NCBI RefSeq assembly: GCF_007830055.1
Contig: NZ_VLLE01000002.1
Location: 1,189,953 to 1,253,952 of the forward strand
DNA: 64,000 nucleotides
Source: Lacibacter cauensis
GTDB taxonomy: Bacteria > Bacteroidota > Bacteroidia > Chitinophagales > Chitinophagaceae
Direction of reading: 5' to 3'
The position numbers were made by a program, and so were the translations under genes. Shown in pieces: positions 61,426 through 64,000 of the stretch. The stretch's first letter is position 1, and every line of letters starts with the position of its first letter. The notes under the pieces are model-generated. The model ran no database searches and was not told the DNA's origin. It was given only the letters and a program-made list of their open reading frames with translations.

Positions 61426-62184
61426 TTACACACCACCATCCACTTTCACGATGTTTAATGCATTGTAAGCACCGTTTTTCAACGCATACATCTGCCCGTT
61501 CACTTGTTGGTAGAACTCAATACCGAGAACAAGGAACAACGGCTTTGTGCTGTTAGGTGTCACCGCATTCGAAAGATTGATTACCGCAGTTCCAACAGCA
61601 TCCCACGGAAGAATAGCAGCCGCCTGTGCATCTACAACAAACACTTCGTTTTCAAAATCAATCTCAGCACCGGCAGAGATGAGTTTAAAATGTGTTGCAC
61701 CGCCGGGTGCTGCAATCATGTTCAATGGAACAAAGGATGGCATGTTCACTACAAGCGTTCCTGCTGCACGATCAATGGTTGAAGTGAAAGGTGCATAGAT
61801 GGTGGTACCAAGTTTACCGTTGATGTTGAAATCAAAACCTTCAATGAGTTCTGCTTCACCATCGATCACGTTACGTAAACCACGGGGGTTTGTAACATCT
61901 TCCTGGATCACTTTCAACATTTCAGTAGTTAACCGGCTTACCATTTTGCTGTCACTTGCATTTTGCAACAGACCCCGGATTGCAGTTCGCAGAATTTTAC
62001 CGGCTTTACCGGCACGGCCAAACTCTGCACCGTTTTCACGGGTCCGTTGAAACGCAGGATCATTGGCGATACGGTCGGCAGGCACTCCACCTTTTTCTCT
62101 TGCCAGGTAACCATCTTTGCTTTTGTAAAAGCTGATGTCGGCAATAGTGCCTTCGAGTTTAATAATCCCTTTTTGTCTTGCCAT
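61426..62184 (-). CDS. Conserved element protein of unknown function (252 residues)
   Basis: This protein starts MARQKGIIKLEGTIADISFYKSKDGYLAREKGGV, with ERTRENGAEFGRAGKAGKILR-like basic helical part (~45-75) and a beta-rich C-terminal half (GTTIYAPFTSTIDRAAGTLVVNMPSF). This opening is recurrent in Bacteroidota prophage- and element-like regions. It has no signal peptide. It could be a structural or DNA-binding protein. It is transcribed in the same direction as the DUF5675 cassette, 73 bases upstream of it. Confidence 0.65.
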   Translation of the reverse strand: MARQKGIIKLEGTIADISFYKSKDGYLAREKGGVPADRIANDPAFQRTRENGAEFGRAGKAGKILRTAIRGLLQNASDSKMVSRLTTEMLKVIQEDVTNPRGLRNVIDGEAELIEGFDFNINGKLGTTIYAPFTSTIDRAAGTLVVNMPSFVPLNMIAAPGGATHFKLISAGAEIDFENEVFVVDAQAAAILPWDAVGTAVINLSNAVTPNSTKPLFLVLGIEFYQQVNGQMYALKNGAYNALNIVKVDGGV

Positions 62185-62244
62185 AAGATTTGGATTGTTT
62201 TAGTTTGATACATTTTGCAATTCACTTACCCGGCGCCTGATAAA

Positions 62245-62252
62245 TAACTTTG
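62245..62252 (+). promoter_or_regulatory. -7 element upstream of the 67-residue HTH-like gene
   Basis: TAACTTTG matches TAnnTTTG exactly, 70 bases before the ATG at 62323. No -33 TTG is seen at the usual distance. Confidence 0.4.
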
Positions 62253-62322
62253 CATTGTTTACAACACAAGAATAGAATGAAGCTTTCAACTTTTAAAGCA
62301 AGCGTTCCGAACATGCAGGGTT

Positions 62323-62526
62323 ATGCAGCAATCAATCCCAAACCGCATAGTTATTTATGCTAAAGACATTATGAATATCACCGGCCGTAAAGAACGGGCC
62401 GCAAGAAAACTGCTTGCCAAAATCAGAAAGGAGTACAAAAAAGAAAACGGGGAGTTTATTACCATCAAAGAGTTTTGTGCTTACACCAAAATAGATGAAG
62501 ATCTTGTGAAGTCCTTCCTCATATGA
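62323..62526 (+). CDS. Small HTH-like protein
   Basis: This 67-residue basic protein, IVIYAKDIMNITGRKERAARKLLAKIRKEYKKENGEFITIKEFCAYTKIDEDLV, looks like a short helix-turn-helix DNA-binding protein of the kind common next to Bacteroidota integrases. It is divergent from the 252-residue gene and converges on the integrase with a 58-base gap. It may regulate integration or excision. Confidence 0.65.
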   Translation: MQQSIPNRIVIYAKDIMNITGRKERAARKLLAKIRKEYKKENGEFITIKEFCAYTKIDEDLVKSFLI

Positions 62527-62584
62527 AGCATACCAAAGCCTGGGATAAAGCATGGATAGTGCATGAAATAATAAAATGACAGGC

Positions 62585-63835
62585 CTAAGAGCCAGTCATT
62601 TCTTTTTCTACCGTATCTGTTTTAAATTTATCACGAAGCATTTGCATATCTGCACTAACTTTCTTGTCAAGAATTTTTGCATAATGCTGTGTAGTCTGAA
62701 GTTTCTTATGCCCAAGCATCTTGCTTACGCTTTCAATTGGCACACCATTCGTGAGCGTTACAGTTGTAGCAAATGTGTGCCTGGCAACATGGAAAGTTAG
62801 TTGCTTTTTGATCCCGCATAAATCAGCAATCTCTTTTAAATAAGCATTTGCTTTCTGATTGGAAGGTATTGGCAATAACTTCATCTTATTGTTGGCTTGC
62901 GGATGGTCTTTATATTTCTCAATGATTGCAAGTGCCGGAGGAAGGAGAGGTATTCTGCTTGCAGTTTTTGTTTTCTGTCTGCTTGTGTATATCCACCTTT
63001 CCCCGTCAATGCCGATAGTGATTGAATCTTTAGTAAGATTGGCTAAATCAATAAAAGCAAGACCGGTGTAACAACTGAAAACAAACATGTCCCTTACATG
63101 GGCCAGCCGTTCAATCATAAACTCCTTTTCTTCCAAACTTTTCAATTCAGTTTCAGATAAGTAAGGCCGCTCTGTTTGTTTTGTTTTTAGCTTATAGCCA
63201 AGAAAGGGATGCTTTTGTAACCAGTTCTTTGCAACACATTCATTAATGATTTTCTTTAAGTTCTTAATGTACTTCGCATTTGTATTAAGATCAATCTTCT
63301 TTTTTGTTTTGAGATAGAATTCAAAGTCAGAGATAAACTCGATATTCAACTCCTTTAAGCTGATGTCAGCCCGTTTGTACTTGTAGAGCAGAAAGTCTTT
63401 AATATGCTTCCGTGTGGTTTCATATTTCACCCAAGTAGCTCGTGAATATTCCTGTCCAATTAAGGCAGCTATATCCTTATTGTGTTGAATAATGATTTCA
63501 AGTAACATCCTGGGCTTTTCAACGACACCGGTGTAAGCTTGCTTTATAGCTTCTGCAGTAATAAACTCTTGCGTAGCTAATAACCTTCCATAGCAGCCAA
63601 CAAGTTTGCCCTTGATTACAGCAAGCAGATTATTCAACTCTCTTGCTTCAGCACCTTTAGCGGTGCACAGTTGATTTTTGGCATCCCATTCAAATGGAGA
63701 TACGCTTCGATGAGTGGAGATTTCTGCACGTTGCCCGTTTACTGTGATACGGACAGAGATGGGCGCTTTCCCATTTTTTGTTCTTGCTTTCGCAACCCGG
63801 AAAAGGATGCTGAAAGTTTGCGGTTGATTGGACAT
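62585..63835 (-). CDS. int: Tyrosine recombinase (phage/element integrase)
   Basis: This 416-residue protein has an Arm DNA-binding domain (SILFRVAKARTKNGKAPISVRITVNGQR), a SAM-like core-binding domain (about 110-215) and a catalytic domain. The catalytic residues are H349 and R352 (HVARHTFATT), H375 (LGHKK) and Tyr385 (TTQHYAKIL). The first Arg of the R-H-R-H-Y set is replaced by Ala260 in CYTGLAFIDL, as in IntDOT, whose equivalent residue is Ser. It is read from the right edge inward, so the att site should lie just beyond 63.9 kb. It is the only integrase in the window. Confidence 0.93.
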   Translation of the reverse strand: MSNQPQTFSILFRVAKARTKNGKAPISVRITVNGQRAEISTHRSVSPFEWDAKNQLCTAKGAEARELNNLLAVIKGKLVGCYGRLLATQEFITAEAIKQAYTGVVEKPRMLLEIIIQHNKDIAALIGQEYSRATWVKYETTRKHIKDFLLYKYKRADISLKELNIEFISDFEFYLKTKKKIDLNTNAKYIKNLKKIINECVAKNWLQKHPFLGYKLKTKQTERPYLSETELKSLEEKEFMIERLAHVRDMFVFSCYTGLAFIDLANLTKDSITIGIDGERWIYTSRQKTKTASRIPLLPPALAIIEKYKDHPQANNKMKLLPIPSNQKANAYLKEIADLCGIKKQLTFHVARHTFATTVTLTNGVPIESVSKMLGHKKLQTTQHYAKILDKKVSADMQMLRDKFKTDTVEKEMTGS

Positions 63836-64000
63836 GTGGTGAACATTTAACTGTGAAAAATTTGGTTAAATGCACCTCAACTATTTGCGCTTGTTACGTA
63901 GGCTTTCAAACTGAAATTCAATTAACTGTATCTGGTTTTTTTAGTGATCAGTTCAACCAGCTATTTTGTCAGTTTTTCTTTTCAATTCGGGACCAAATAT

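Noticed and set aside
1-64000. CRISPR arrays, rRNA genes, intact tRNA genes and IS transposases
   Set aside because: No regularly spaced direct repeats, no rRNA-like stretch, no full cloverleaf and no transposase motif were seen on either strand.

Overview
The window looks like part of a Bacteroidota chromosome, most likely Chitinophagaceae or a close relative. The reasons are moderate-to-low GC, repeated SusC/SusD pairs each preceded by an ECF sigma factor and a FecR anti-sigma factor, a secreted protein with a CHU_C/gliding-motility type sorting domain, start sites without Shine-Dalgarno sequences, and occasional TAnnTTTG (-7) promoter elements. No rRNA, intact tRNA or CRISPR array was seen.

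Region 1 (1-17.1 kb, all minus strand) is a glycan utilisation locus. An ECF sigma factor (14.3-14.9 kb) and FecR (13.1-14.3 kb) precede SusC, SusD, a BNR_4 propeller protein, a lipoprotein glucose/sorbosone dehydrogenase with a C-terminal cytochrome c, an Nramp-like transporter, an NAD(P)-binding oxidoreductase, a DapA-family aldolase/lyase and a secreted propeller that runs off the left edge. Most junctions are a few bases or overlaps. A GH88 unsaturated glucuronyl hydrolase and an EEP-family lipoprotein lie just upstream and carry the same putative ECF promoter as FecR. This suggests use of a uronate-containing polysaccharide: outer-membrane import, periplasmic trimming and oxidation, then cytoplasmic sugar-acid breakdown.

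Region 2 (17.3-20.6 kb) is one large secreted Ig-repeat protein with a type IX secretion (type B) C-terminal signal. It is followed by about 0.8 kb of non-coding DNA holding a terminator next to what looks like the 3' end of a tRNA, a possible attachment-site scar.

Region 3 (21.4-26.2 kb, minus) is a compact three-gene operon: a membrane-anchored amidohydrolase, an AAA/ABC-type ATPase with an N-terminal degenerate HNH domain, and a stand-alone HNH nuclease of the TIGR02646/PtuB type. It is related to Septu but has a different composition and is the best candidate here for an undescribed defence system.

Region 4 (26.4-39.5 kb, minus) holds an ACT-like and an RteC-domain protein, then a second ECF/FecR/SusC/SusD locus linked to TlpA, an unknown 125-residue protein, a DsbD alpha-domain protein and full DsbD: outer-membrane uptake coupled to periplasmic thiol/disulfide chemistry.

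Region 5 (39.7-63.9 kb) is an accessory island ending in a tyrosine integrase at 62.6-63.8 kb. Element genes (RteC-like C-terminal domain protein, HTH proteins, a replication-like protein, alpha-CTD-like protein, DUF6943, DUF5675 with holin-like proteins) alternate with defence-like cargo: XRE plus HEPN, HExxH protease-like plus HNH, HigBA, a glycine-zipper/membrane cluster, an ApeA-like HEPN protein, a 1409-residue nuclease-NACHT (Avs-like) protein, and trypsin-like protease plus HNH. A 1.2 kb GC-rich, hairpin-rich non-coding block separates the last two groups. A small CCTGAGC...GTCGAAGG repeat recurs between and inside genes from 27 to 46 kb.
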